A DNA stretch of 64,000 nt, taken from positions 434,001 to 498,000 of the forward strand of contig NW_020167524.1 in the NCBI RefSeq assembly GCF_001641265.1, read 5' to 3'. This stretch comes from Pseudogymnoascus destructans (lineage: Eukaryota; Ascomycota; Leotiomycetes; Thelebolales; Thelebolaceae). Shown here one piece after another: positions 44,594 to 56,743 of this stretch (position 1 is the stretch's first letter; each line of letters opens with the position of its first letter). Both the position numbers and the translations under genes were made by a program. Below the pieces are notes generated by a model. It saw nothing but the letters and a program-made list of their open reading frames with translations. It was not told the origin of the DNA and did no database searches.

Positions 44594-46582
44594 TTACTCT
44601 CCCCACCAACGCCTAAGCAACGGTGGCGTGATTTCAGCCGTGTCATCAGGAAATACATAGAAGGCGAGGGCGATTATACTGTAGAGTCCAAGGAGCTGAT
44701 ACTATTAGTATATGTTGGATACATATGACTGTCGAGAGAAACTTACCATGGAGCCTTCCATATAATTCGAGGACCCATCAACGATAACTGATGAGACAAC
44801 GAGAACGCTCAGGAAGAATACAACTGTCTCGAAGGTCTCGAAGTGCAGCGTCATTGGCTGATCAATAATCCACCCCAGAACCACCAAGAACGGTGTCACG
44901 AGCAAGGCAATCTGCATAGAGCTTCCAACCGCAACACCCATTGCCAAGTCCATCTTATCCTTCAACGCCACTACAATAGCCGTGACGTGCTCGGCGGCGT
45001 TGCCGACGATAGGGAGCAGGATGAGACCCACGAACGTCTTCGAAACGTGAATTTTGGCAACGAGAGCATCGATGCTGTCCACAAGGTAATCGGCGCAGAT
45101 GGCAACGGCGATGGTGGTAACGATCAGAACGAAGGTAGCAGCCCAAGGGCTCATCTGCGGCTCCTCAAGGTCGTGCTCCTCGTCATCCGTCTCGGTGCCG
45201 GCCTCGTGCTCGGCGTTGAAAAGGTTGGCGTGGGTGCGGAGCTGGAAGGTAAGGTATAGGGCGTATAGAACCAGCAGAATGATGGCGGTGCCGCGGGAAA
45301 GCAAGAGCATGGTGTCCTCCGTGTTGGCGCTGGAACCGGCGATGACGGTGTAGAGCGTGGCAGGGATGATTAGGGATGCCGAGGCAAGGATTAGCAGTGA
45401 TGACATTGTGCCTGCAGCTGTCGAGTTGAACCTCTGCTCGATTCCTTGGACGGTGCCGGTGCGCGTGTTGTGGATGCCGCCGGCCACGAAGCAGCAGCCG
45501 AGGACGAGGAGGACGTTGGAGAGGATGCTGCCCAGCATGCTGGACTGGACAATGCGGATTTCGCCATTGCGGAGAGCAACGATACACACCTGGGGTTGGG
45601 TTAGCATGCATATCTCGGGCATCTCTTCTGATAATTATAACATACAATGAGTTCAACGGCATTGCCAAATGTCGCATTCATCAGTCCTCCCAGCGTCTGT
45701 CCCAATTTCATAGATATTTCCTCAGTGGCAAAAGAGAGAACCGCCGCCAATGGCATGATGGCAAAGAAGTTGAGCGCGAAGACCGTCACTGGATCCCATC
45801 CCGTCGCACCAGCAACTATTCCAAGTGGCACGAAGACCAGGAGGACGTTCACGTAGTTGCTCAGCAGCGTAATCTTCGTAATCGTGAACACTGTCGCAGG
45901 GTACCGGACCAATGGATTTTCGCTCTGGTCTCCAGGCGTGGACGACTTCGCAAAGACTGCGCTCCATGTATTCTCTCCGGAAGTATTGATATTGCCATTG
46001 AGCAGGCTGGTGCGCTCGTCTTGGGCCGGCATCTCGTTGTCGGCGACTCGTCTGTGGCTGTTCGATGCTGAGCGGATGAAGCGCTTGAATGCAGGAGATG
46101 CTGCAATTAAAAGTCAACGTCAGCCACCAGTCACTTATAACAGTCCGAGAGATTATCTGTAGGGAGTTGGAATAAATATCCCCGACTATCCCGCAAACTA
46201 CGGTAGTGCTTGGCCATTTTGCGCAGCAGCACTACCACGATAGAGTAGCGGGTAATTAGGCGCTAATCACAACCAGAACTTGAAGCTGGTGGGCGACGTT
46301 GACCATTGGACCCACATGATACTGGGAGCAAGTCTCGCAGTTGCATCATAAATCTCCCATAAACTGCTCTAATCACTTGACTAGATAGCCCTTGATGGGA
46401 TAGAATGAGAGAATTAGGCCTCGTAATTCTCCATGTGGACAAAATAGCTAACGTAAGGACGAAGAAGCTATCGAGGTAGTAGTGGGCGAGAACAGGGCGA
46501 ACGGACTCTGCACTTGGGAATTGCAGCCCCAATCACAACATATCCGTAGAGTTGGGTTTCAGTAGGGAAACTCACAGGCCAT
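44594..46582 (-). CDS. VCX1: Vacuolar Ca2+/H+ exchanger (VCX1/CAX family)
   Basis: Four exons read downward: 46582-46576 (7 nt, ATGGCCT), 46100-45646, 45589-44747 and 44695-44594, giving 468 residues. The junctions keep phase and have GT/AG ends. The first intron is 475 nt, far longer than the others (56 and 51 nt). About eleven membrane segments are visible. The two CAX signature repeats are present: [10 protein letters not shown] in the N-half and [11 protein letters not shown] in the C-half, whose Asn and Glu residues bind the cation. They are separated by an acidic loop [12 protein letters not shown]. The last exon ([18 protein letters not shown]) is the conserved C-terminal helix. It moves Ca2+ into the vacuole against protons. 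If the first exon is wrong, the inner Met of [10 protein letters not shown] (46032) is the next choice. Confidence 0.88.
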
Positions 46583-47484
46583 ATTGGATTCGCTGCAAGG
46601 AAACGATCGGGGTTGCGATTTAGGCTCAGTCGTTGCGCGGGGGAACAGCTGGGAGCTGGTGCGCCTCCTTGACTTGCGACGTCGTCGGAGTTTGGTACTG
46701 CAGAGTACTGTGGGCGTATTGGTTCAGGAGAGGGCCTGAATCGCGACAGGGTCCTGTGGGAGAATGATGCTGCGATAGCTGTGTTTCACCGCACGCAGAT
46801 GAAGCTCCGTCAGGTCTCTAGTATGTACTGAGAGGGGATCAGCGAATGGAGAGATCAGTTTGCTTCAGTGGTAATTGCAGCCAAGAAGTTAAAATTGCTG
46901 ATTGATGTCCTTCGTAATGTCAAAAGACTTATGACGGGCGAAGAGGTGGTGTTGTAGGAGAAACGGTGAACGCGCTTGGGTGGGGACAACTTTAGCTTGC
47001 TATAGGTTCCATAAAGCTTGGACTTTTGTTTGTTGCTGGGCGCTTGGTAGGCGGGTGTTGATGGATCAACATCTGTTCGACTGTATGGAGTATTTCACAC
47101 TTGCATAGCCACACTTGGCGTTTGTTGGCAAGGAAAATGTGGCGGCATGGGAGCTGGAACGCCGGATATTTCACGTAGGCGTCACAACAACGCTCTACCT
47201 ACAGGCACGGAAAAATGTATAGGCATGATGGGGACACAGATATCCCCAACATGTATCACGGCAGCTCCCAAGACGAGAGACGTCTGGGGATCCGAATCCA
47301 TTTATTGGTATTTATACTTTTTGCTGTCTGTCGCACTATGTGCCACCCCCAGACAATCATATTTGAAGAACTTTCCCGAACGCCGTCGCTAATGCCAAAA
47401 GCTTTGAGAGTCTCTCGAATCTGTCCCATGCAGAACCGATACTCTATGATCCAATGAGCTAAGTGCACCCCGTAGACCATCCTT
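46583..47484. promoter_or_regulatory. Intergenic DNA between two minus-strand genes
   Basis: Promoter and leader of the exchanger, and 3' flank of TFIIE-beta. No other gene seen. Confidence 0.4.
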
Positions 47485-48381
47485 TCAGCCTCTCAAGTGG
47501 TCAAAATCTCTCAGCAGATGCTCCATATGAACATTAGTAGTCCGGCCATCCTTCCTCGGCGGCCTCTTCTTCTTATCCTTCGCCTTTGGTGGTGCCTTCA
47601 CCCGCTTGCTTGGGTCCTCACTGGCAGGCTTTTGGCCGGCCTCGATAAGCTTCCTAACGAGGTCATCCGGATCTGCCAGTTCAATGCGGTGCCACATAGC
47701 CTCAAACTCGGGTTCAACAGGATGGCGTAGCGTAGGGTCATCGGCCCAAACCATGCGGGCGTGTCCGTCCTTCTTTGTTCGGGTGACAAGTAAACGATGC
47801 TGCTTCTCCAACTCAGTGATAGCATCCTCACAATCTGGCCAGCCGTCCTTGAGTTCCTTCACCGAAACACCCTGAGCATCCGCCTTCTTCTGTAAATACG
47901 CCAGAAGCTGATCTTTCGTTCGCACATTGATGATAGGTCTGTGCTGGAACTTGCCAGAATCCCATGCCTGTACTTTCTTCTTTGGGTCTGTAATCCATTC
48001 CAACCTTCCGTGTTTCCGAAGAATTGCAGCCAGAGTACGCTTTTGTTGATCAGGAAGGCCCATAAACGACATATACTCAAGAATTTCCTTGAAGCTTTTC
48101 GGCTCTCCCTTCTTCTTCAAAAATTCAATGATGTATGTGACTTGTGTGTATGAATCGCTGCCATAGCCTGTTTCTGACGGCTGAGAATAGACGACTGGCA
48201 GGGTCTCGCGCTTGCGCTTCTGATCTTTTGAACTCGGAGACGGAGTGGACTGGCTCGCTGAAGATGGAGATGGAGCAGATGCAGACGCTGCTGCAAATGT
48301 GCGCTTGTTAGAGACCCTCGAGGCAGCTCCCTGTACATTACTTTTGAATGCGTTCTGAGCCTTGTCTAGGTATGAAGACAT
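47485..48381 (-). CDS. TFA2: Transcription initiation factor TFIIE, beta subunit
   Basis: A single exon; I start at the Met of MSSYLDKAQNAFKSN (48381), as in fungal homologues, giving 298 residues. The frame is open 31 codons further upstream to another Met. A Ser/Pro-rich N-terminal stretch with KDQKRKRE precedes tandem winged-helix domains (YTQVTYIIEFLKKKGEPKSF, GRLEWITDPKKK, YKPIINVRTKDQ-type block as HRPIINVRTKDQLLAYLQKK). A Lys-rich C-terminus (KAKDKKKRPPRKDG) follows, ending HMEHLLRDFDHLRG. TFIIE-beta pairs with TFIIE-alpha to recruit and stimulate TFIIH at RNA polymerase II promoters. The gene is divergent from MLP1, with about 700 bp between starts. Confidence 0.9.
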   Translation of the reverse strand: MSSYLDKAQNAFKSNVQGAASRVSNKRTFAAASASAPSPSSASQSTPSPSSKDQKRKRETLPVVYSQPSETGYGSDSYTQVTYIIEFLKKKGEPKSFKEILEYMSFMGLPDQQKRTLAAILRKHGRLEWITDPKKKVQAWDSGKFQHRPIINVRTKDQLLAYLQKKADAQGVSVKELKDGWPDCEDAITELEKQHRLLVTRTKKDGHARMVWADDPTLRHPVEPEFEAMWHRIELADPDDLVRKLIEAGQKPASEDPSKRVKAPPKAKDKKKRPPRKDGRTTNVHMEHLLRDFDHLRG

Positions 48382-49086
48382 CTTTGCTGTCGAGTATGGA
48401 AGTGAGCGGATGGTGAATAGGCCGCAATGTCGGTATGCTAAGTCGTCGAGGACGCTTTGGGCGGTTGGGGCCAAGGTCTCTCAAATCAGAGTGTTTGATG
48501 AGCCTCGAAGAGGTGAGGGGTTGTTTCCGCTCAAGTTGACTTCAGACCCTCAAGTTTGAGAAGCTCGCCTCTGGTGATTCGAGAAAGTTGTGAAATGCGC
48601 ACACGTAGGCCCATGAAAGAAGATAAAGATACGCTGGTGATCTGTTCGTGGAGAAGCTCGACATGTTCGTAGTTGGTCTGCCGAGTTGGAACAAGGTGAA
48701 TGACTCCGATAAGAGTCAAAGTCGGCCAAAGTCAAAGAAGCCGCAGCGACCTGCAGCCTCGCCAAATCGCGCTAGTGGAGCTTTCGACGCAACTGTTTAC
48801 CGAAGGGCATACCAAGATCACAAAGGGAACTTCACTTCGAAAGCGCAAACCCGCCCTCACCATCGACAAACAGCGATCTAAGAGTGCTGGACACTGGCAT
48901 TTGGGTCGCATGATGCTGGACTAGTGACAAACTTATTTTGTCTAGGAAACATCCATTGGTGACTCACCAGTCACACAATTCAACCACCTCACCTCACTAC
49001 AGTCCCCAAGCACCACGCGAAAAATATCCTGATATATGCTCCTGGCTTGAGGTTTTTACGTCTCCTCTAGGGGACCTGTACTGAAC
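48382..49086. promoter_or_regulatory. Shared divergent promoter region, TFIIE-beta and MLP1
   Basis: About 700 bp serve two housekeeping genes facing apart. Short open frames are present on both strands, but none shows a domain. Confidence 0.5.
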
Positions 49087-52000
49087 ATGGCAGCCGCCAC
49101 GGTGGATATAGGGTTCCTCTCTGGATACCTCAACCTACCACAGCCGTCACTAACAGAGGCTCTCGACTCACCAACCACGGAGCTTGTCAATGCTGTCCTT
49201 CTTGCTGTAAGCACAAAGGCTCGTGAACACCAGGAGCTTGAAGCAGATAAACATCAGGTCGATACGGAGTTGGAAGCGGCTATACTTGGCTCAGAAACCA
49301 GAACCAAAGATTTACAGCAAACCGCGGATAAGGCCTTGAAGGAAGCAAATGTACTCCGAGAGAAGCTTGCCGCTGAAGGTACTAATTGAGCCAACAACTG
49401 TTGCAAACAGCTAGCTAACGGAATTGATAGAAACCGCACGCGTTTCACTCGACACGGAGCTTCAGCAACTTAAATCCTCGTCATTCACATCATCATCAGA
49501 AGCCGACAGCCTGCGCGCTCGCATTGCCAGTCTCGAAGGCGCGAACCGCGATACCCTCTCAATTGTGGCATCAAAGAGCGCTGCAAACGATTCACTTGCA
49601 CAGGATCTCCAGAAACAACACCAGAAGGGCCTGGAGCTAAGTCAACAAGTATCGACGCTGCAGCAATCAGTACAAAACGCAAACTCAGCTCTGTCAAGCG
49701 CTAAATTCCGAGAGCAAAATGTGCAGCAGGAACTCGAGCAAGCGAAGAGGAATAACGAATGGCTTGACAACGAACTGAAGACGAAAAGCGCAGAGTCCTT
49801 AAAGCTCCGCAAAGAGAAGGGCGCACGCATTGCAGAACTACAACGACAAAATGAAGAAGCCACGGCCAATTTGGAAGCTGCCAAGCGCACCGAGACTGCA
49901 CTGCGCACTCGACTTGAGGAGGTGCAGAAGAAGGCAGAGGAGTCTCTGGCTAAAGTCCAACAGCTCCAAGAAGTTGCGGCAAACACAGAAGAAGGGTTCA
50001 GACAGGAGCTGGAGAGTTCAAGGCGTCTCGCGGAGCTTCAAACGCAGCGAACCGAGACCCAAACCAACAGATTGAACGATCTAGAGGCACAGCTGGATAA
50101 AGAAAAGGATGACTTGGCGGCAGAGATTGCAAGACACCAACAAGATGCCGAGGCAGACTCCCAGGAACGAGACAGGCTAGAGCACCGTATCGCAGAGCTC
50201 GAAGCTGAAGTTGATCGACTCGAGGCTGCTGCGTCTGCAACATATCCAGCATCTGTTCCGGGAACTCCAAGACAGGGCCTCAATGGCTTATTCCGAAGTG
50301 GTTCACCGGGTGTTTTCGCAACACCTGGTTCTACGAGGAAGTCTACCATTACTGCAACACAAGCAATTGAAGAGCTGTACAAGGTTAAGGGTCAATTGGC
50401 AACGGAGCGACGAAGAACCGAGCGCCTTACTGCTGAAATGGAGGATATGATGCAAGGCCTTGAGGCGAAGCAGCCCGAAATCGAGGAAATGCAGCATGAG
50501 CACGAACGCCTCCAACAGGAAATTGTGGAGATGTCTAAATTCGTCGACGTGACCGGCAAGGAAAGAGATAGGGCGAAGAAGGATGCAAGAAAGGCTCTCA
50601 GCGAAGCCAAGACATCCCAAGCTGAGTTGGAGATCCTTCGACAGCAGTTGCGCGACCTCAGTGTCCAAGTAAAGATGCTCCTATGCGATTTGGATGCTCA
50701 GCAGAGAGGAATGGACTCCTTAACAGGGCCAGAACGCATGCAGCTCGAGCGCCTGGCACGGGGCGAAGTTAGTGAAGACGCCCTTCAAGGTCTCACTGAC
50801 ACAGACAAATTTATCAGCCAACGCCTTACAGTGTTCCGAAGTGTAAGCGACTTACAAGATAAGAACCTCGAGCTACTGACACTCACGAGAGAACTCGGCG
50901 CAAAGATGGAAAGCGAGGAGGCTCTAGCTGAGAAGCACAAGGCCTCGCAAGACCATGAGATGGTCCAGCAACTGGAAAGGAAGGTCGAGCAATGCAATGA
51001 CGAGATCCGTTCTCTGGTTGCCAGGTCCGAAAGCTACATCAAGGAGAGAGATATGTTCCGACGTATGTTGCAGCATCGTGGTCAGCTACCTCCGAACTCT
51101 GACCTCGAGTCTGTTTTCGGCCAATCCGTCAATGGCGAGGTCGTAAGCAGTGTCGAGGCACCAAATGCGAAGGACAGTGCCAATTACGCAACTCTGTTGC
51201 GCGAGCTCCAGAGCCATTTCGATCAATACCGAGAGGAACAGTCTATTGATCGCCGAACTATGAAAGAACAGGCCGGAAAGCTTGCGTCAGAGAAGTCTGC
51301 ACTTCAGTCCGAGATTGCCAAGATCAACAGCCAACTTACACTCGCCAAGGAGCGTTACGAAATGCTCCACGCTAACTACGCCATGCTCCAAAACGAAAAC
51401 AGTGAGCTTCAAAAGCGCTCTCAAGTTCTTTCCGAAAGCGCAGCAAAGCAAGATCTTAGGACCCAGCAAGTTGCTGAGGACTTGATCGAGTCAAAGGGAC
51501 TTGTCGAGAGTATGAGAAACGACATTGCCAATCTCAAGGCCGAAAAGAAGTTATGGACTGAAATTCAAGGACGTCTTCACGAAGATAACAACAATCTGAT
51601 GAACGAACGAAGCCAGCTTAACACTCTTCTTGCCAAACAGCAAAATCTGCAAAACGAACGCGAACTGACAGAATCTGAGTCGAGACGTAGACTGCAGACA
51701 CAACTCGAGACTCTCGAATCGGAGCTTTCTGCGACAAAGCGGAAACTGAGCGATGAAGTCGAGGACAACAAGAAGGCACAATTACGGAAAGAATACGATA
51801 CACAGCAAAGCCAGAAGCGTATCGACGAGCTTGCGACCTCATTGAGCACGACCCGCGAGGAGTTGGTTGCAGCAAAAACCACGCGTGATCACCTTCAAAC
51901 GCGCGTTGATGAGCTAACAATCGAGCTGAAGAGCGCGGAGGAGCGTGTTGAAGTCCTTCAACCAAGACCCACCCCACGACCCGGAGCTAACGGCACAACC

Positions 52001-55000
52001 ACTGGCGACGAGCAGACAGAGCAGGATGCCATCAGCAGAGAGCAAGAGTTGGGTATCGAGGTCTCAGAACTCAAGAGAGATCTCGAATTGGCGAAATCGG
52101 AGCTTGAGAACGCGAAGTCTCAGACCGAACAGTACAAGGGCATTAGCCAGTCTTCGGAAGAGGACCTGCAGAAGTTCCAAGAATCCCAAGAGGAGTATCA
52201 ACAGGAGATGGACAAGATCATCGAGGAGAAGGATGCCAAGATTCGAGAATTGCAGCAACGTGTTGATGATCTTTCTACTGAGTTGAGCACCACCGACACT
52301 GAGCTCAACAATCTGCGCAACGAGAAAGCCGAGACCGCCCGCCGTACCGCAGAGGATAAGGCTGTATTGAAAGCGGAGATTACACGTTTGAAGGACGAGG
52401 ACGAGCGACACACCCTCACCTTGCAGTTCCACCAGCAAGACCTACGAGCTCAGGCGGAGATTGCAACAAAGGCACAGCAAGACTACGAAAACGAGCTTGT
52501 TAAGCATGCCGATGCTGCCCGACTTCTACAGGAATTGCGCACTAGTTACAATGTGCTGAAGTCAGAGTCAGCAGGCCTCAAATCCGAGGCAGAATCTGCA
52601 AAGGTGACTCTGACCCAAAGTCAGGCATCATGGGAAGAGCGACGAAGCCAGTTTGAGAAAGAACTTCAAGAGCTGCGCCGCCGGAAGGATGATATTTCTT
52701 CGCAAAACACAATTCTCTTGCAGCAATTTGAAAGCGTTAGTGCGCAAGTCACCGCTCTGCAACAAAGCCGCGCAGCCGCAGCTGAAAATGGCGACACGGA
52801 AACTGCAGAGGCGACAGCGACTTCAAATAAGACAGTCGAAGGCCTCCGCGAGCTCATCACATACCTTAGACGCGACAAGGAAATCATCGATGTACAGTAC
52901 GAGCTTTCCATCCAAGAATCTAAGCGCCTCAAGCAGCAATTCGACTATGCCCAATCCCAACTCGACGAAGCCAGGCTCAAGTTGGATCAGGAGAGGCGTG
53001 CTCAAGCCGATGGCTCCCGCAGCAACTTGGCTCATAAAGACCTCATGGAGAAGATTAATGAGCTTAACCTATTCCGCGAGAGTAGCATTACTCTCCGCAA
53101 CGAGGCCCGACAAGCCCAAGCACAACTGGCAGACAAGACAAAGCAAGTGGAGGAGCTTATGGAGAAGTTCCAGCCCCTAGAGAATAAGGTCCGGGAGCTT
53201 GAGAATGCCAAGGAGATGCAAGATGGCGAGGTGAAGCTCCTACAAGAAGACCGTGACCGCTGGCAGAGGAGGAACCAGGAGATCCTCTCGAAGTACGACC
53301 GTATCGACCCCGCTGAGATGGAGCAGTTGAAGGCTTCACTAGCGTCTCTTCAGGCCGAGCGTGATGCGCTTACGATTGACCAGCAGCCACTCCAGGAGAA
53401 GGTGCAGACGTTGGAGGTCGAGAAGGCTCAGTGGCAGGTGTCGCGTCAGAAGCTTATCGAGCAGGCGAAGGAGCGTTCGCGTGTACTTACTAAGGAGAAG
53501 AACGAGCGAGTTGCTGAGCGCACTGCCGAGAGAGACGCTGCGATCCAAGAGAAGGAAGCGCTCGAACAACAGCTGTCAACTGTCCAACAGGAACTGAGCA
53601 CTTCCATACAGGAAAGACAGGCTCTGGAGGAGCAGCTGACACGCATCAAAGCCGAGAGTGAAGCTAGCAAGGGGGATGCCGCGGCAACATCCACTACTAA
53701 TGCCCCTGAAAGCGCAAACCAGCTACAGGTTGGTACCGAGCAGAGTGGCGCGGTTGATCAACAACTAGACGCGCTTCGCAAAGAGCTTGAGTTTGCAAAG
53801 AAAGAGAAGCAGGACGTCGAAGCACAACTTGCAAACATCCGCCAAGAACTTGAGACCGCTCGAACTGAAAGAGATCAAGCTGCAGCTAGAGCAGCTCAAG
53901 CTGAAGCATCAAAGCCTGCACCGCAAGCCGATACTTCAATGGATAGTGCCGAGGAAGGCCAAGTGGATGAAACTGCTCCATCGAAGCCCACCGACGATGA
54001 ACGCAAAGCCCTTGAAGAACGCACTCTTGCTGCGGAAACTAGGCTTCAGCAACTCGAGGAGTCTGTCGAAGCTACACTCAAGCAGAGATCCGAAAAGATG
54101 AAAACAGCACTCAACAAGAAGCTCGCCGAATCAAGAGACACTACCAAGGCTGCTCTCGAAGCGGAGTATGCTCTCAAACTTGAGCAAGAAAGAAAAATCT
54201 GGCTCGCCGAACAAGGCGCCACTGAGCCAAAGGTGTCGGCCACTCCGAAGGCTGAAGGTGCTTCAGAGGCTGCGCCGCCGGCTACTCCTTTAACACCATC
54301 AGCAAAACCCCCTACACCAATGGGCGAACTCACCAACCTCACCAACCTCACCGATGAACAAGTCCGGACTCTTCTCACCACAAACGCCACACTGAAGAAT
54401 ATTTTCACTGGAAACATCAGGAAAAAGATCGAAGAACAGACCAAGAAATTGAAGGAAGAATTCGAGAAGGAGAAGGAAGAAGTTGTGAAGAAGGCCGATG
54501 AAGCAAAGACTAAGGCTGTAATCATGGAAGGCAAAAAGTCAGAGCTAAAAATCAACCTGACCAACAACAAGGTTAAGATGGCTACAGCTAAACTGGAAGT
54601 CGTCGAGAAAGCTGCTACCGAAACGCCCGAGAAGCCTGTTGGCGAAGTTTGGGAGATTGCCAAGAACGCGAAGCCGCCTGCCAATGTCGTACCTGCTCCT
54701 GCACCGACTCCAGCAGCCGGCTCTGCCATCCCTACTCCGGGTGCTAAACCTGAAGGAGCTCCAGCCGCGTCCGGCATTCGAGCACCGTCTGTTTCTGTTC
54801 CAGGAACATCGCAAGGCTCGCGCCCATCGACCCCCTCTACTCAACAACCCCAGGCAATACCAGCGGCTACGGCTCCGCAAGGCCCTGGTCAAGCCAATAC
54901 TGCTCAGGCACAAGGTTCAAATATACCTGCTGTAAGTATTTCCTCTACTTATTCCCGTTCTGATCCTAAACTGACTTCTGTCCAGCCGTCTGGAATACCG

Positions 55001-55267
55001 TCAGCACCAGGAGGACCCCGTACTGGCCTTCCTGTACCGAGAGGTGGCGGCGCTGCACGTGGAAGAGGTGCGTACCAAGCGCCTCGCGGACAGAGCGGCA
55101 TTGGACGCGGGAGAGGTGGAGGTCAGAACCAAAGAGGTGGAATGAACGCAGGTGCTCCAGCATTTGCTCCAAATGCTGGAACCAAGAGACCGCATGATGA
55201 TGCTGGAGGCGTAGGACAGCAGAAGCGGATGAGAGGTGGTGGTGGTGGTGGTGGTGGTGGACAATAA
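49087..55267 (+). CDS. MLP1: Nuclear basket protein MLP1/TPR
   Basis: Exons 49087-49378, 49431-54931 and 54986-55267, total 2024 residues. The last intron (54 nt, GTAAGT...CAG) has no stop, so unspliced reading is also open. Residues 1 to about 1650 are nearly continuous coiled coil, with heptads rich in Glu, Gln, Leu, Lys and Arg. The conserved TPR/MLP block lies at the RQLRDLSVQVKMLLCDLD region and the IDRRTMKEQAGKL region. The C-terminal 350 residues are low-complexity, Pro/Ala/Ser-rich, then RGGG-type repeats (GRGRGGGQNQRGG), a KRPHDD basic patch and a terminal poly-Gly. This is the filament of the nuclear pore basket, which acts in mRNA quality control and chromatin tethering. The Arg-Gly tail may bind RNA or be methylated. 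Confidence 0.93.
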
Positions 55268-55605
55268 GGGTGATTTGGGACGGTAATATGGAGAAGGGGA
55301 GATGATATTCGGAAGGGAACTGGACTTGATGTGCATTTAATTTGTTGCTATGTATTATATCTGTGTTGCATAGTTTACGTGGGCTGGCTGGCTATATTGA
55401 GCATTGGCTTAGGCTCAGGCGTATGAATGGGGAAGCTTTGAGACTGAGAAAATGGAGCCCACGGTGGTGGATGGAAAATGAATACAATTAAGGACTTCAA
55501 AGCACAAAGCACTTCTGATCAAATTTGAACAAAATAATCGCCCTTGTTAACCTGGGTATACCGAATCTTGCTCACCCACCATACATGCACCGCCTAATAT
55601 GCCGT
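55268..55605. other. Convergent 3' region of MLP1 and dynactin p27
   Basis: Only 338 bp separate the two stop codons. AT-rich, no other feature seen. Confidence 0.5.
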
Positions 55606-56181
55606 CTACATGAATTTCTCGGGTTTGCTGGCCACCAGCTTCCTCAGCACCTCCACATGTCTCCTTGTACTCTTCAACTTGGCCTCGTCGCTTTCAGTTT
55701 TATCAATCCTACGAAGCCCGTCACCAAACAGCACTGTGTAGTCTTCTAGAACTTCTCCCGCTGCGACTTTGCAGAACGCTCCAATACGGCAGAATTTCCC
55801 TATCTTGGCCCCAGAACCGACGCGTGCGTTTGCCTCAATGTGTGTGCCGTCCCCAACGTGAGAAGCCTCAACCACCGCACCAATATCGATAGCGACGTTA
55901 TCGCCGATGGTAACACCCGGGAGCTTGGGGTCTGCGGCTGCTGTTGGGGCGGAGAGTAGGCCGATTGAGGCACGTTCGGATATTATGCACATTGAACCGA
56001 TAGAAACGGGGCCATGGGTAGAGATAAGGCGGGCGCGGGGATGGATAATCGAGTAGCTGCGTATTAAGATGGGCTGGGTCCCTATGAGGACGGCAATTTC
56101 GGAAATGGTTATCGATGAGGAGAAGGAGACGGGCGGCTTTGGGGTGGAAGAGCCTGGTGCCACGGGGCGCTTGGTTGACAT
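55606..56181 (-). CDS. Dynactin subunit p27 (DCTN6-like)
   Basis: A single-exon 191-residue protein. From about residue 30 to 150 it shows hexapeptide repeats of a left-handed beta helix (IHPRARLISTHGPVSIGSMC, VTIGDNVAIDIGAVVE, HIEANARVGSGAKIGKFCRI, GAFCKVAAGEVLEDYTVLFG), as in dynactin p25/p27. The C-terminal helix LKSTRRHVEVLRKLVASKP matches the p27 end. p27 sits at the pointed end of the dynactin Arp1 filament and helps in cargo choice, with dynein and LIS1. The other reading would be a bacterial-type hexapeptide acyltransferase, which is less likely because of length and C-terminus. Confidence 0.82.
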   Translation of the reverse strand: MSTKRPVAPGSSTPKPPVSFSSSITISEIAVLIGTQPILIRSYSIIHPRARLISTHGPVSIGSMCIISERASIGLLSAPTAAADPKLPGVTIGDNVAIDIGAVVEASHVGDGTHIEANARVGSGAKIGKFCRIGAFCKVAAGEVLEDYTVLFGDGLRRIDKTESDEAKLKSTRRHVEVLRKLVASKPEKFM

Positions 56182-56743
56182 TATGGCGGGGAGAACGAGG
56201 AATCAAAGCCTTCGAAGGTAGTTCAACTGTAACAGCTGGTGTAATTCGCAGGACCTGGGAGTTCTGAAGTATGAGAGTTGATTTGGTAGCTTGCTATGTG
56301 TTTATTGTGGTAATTCCTGAGAAGGTCCTTTGTTCTCTGTGGGTGCTCTCGCGAGCCCCTAGAAACTGATACTGCGGGAAGTGAAGTGAGTGTTGGAGTA
56401 AATATTTTTATTGAAGAATTTCTAGCATATAGAATAAATAGGTAGGTTTATTGGTAGGTTATTGTATCAATGAAACAGAGAGATGTGGTTTACCTTTGAT
56501 ATATTGTTCTCAAAATGCTTCACAGAGCGAAAGTCGACGTAGGCGACTGTAATCCTGGTAACTTAATAATGTCGGTTGATGTTGTGAGGGTTGGAGGCGC
56601 TACCACAGTAGCCGCACCAGCCAATCACGGAAGCGGATTATCAATGAAGCTCGAATTCCAATCGAACCTCAATTTGTACACCAACACCACGGATCCGCTC
56701 CTCTCACCACAACCAACGTGCAGTACGCAGTTGAGCGCAACCC
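56182..56743. promoter_or_regulatory. Divergent promoter, dynactin p27 and complex I 51-kDa subunit
   Basis: About 560 bp between the two starts. A plus-strand frame at 56515-57042 overlaps the complex I gene out of frame and is not coding. Confidence 0.45.
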
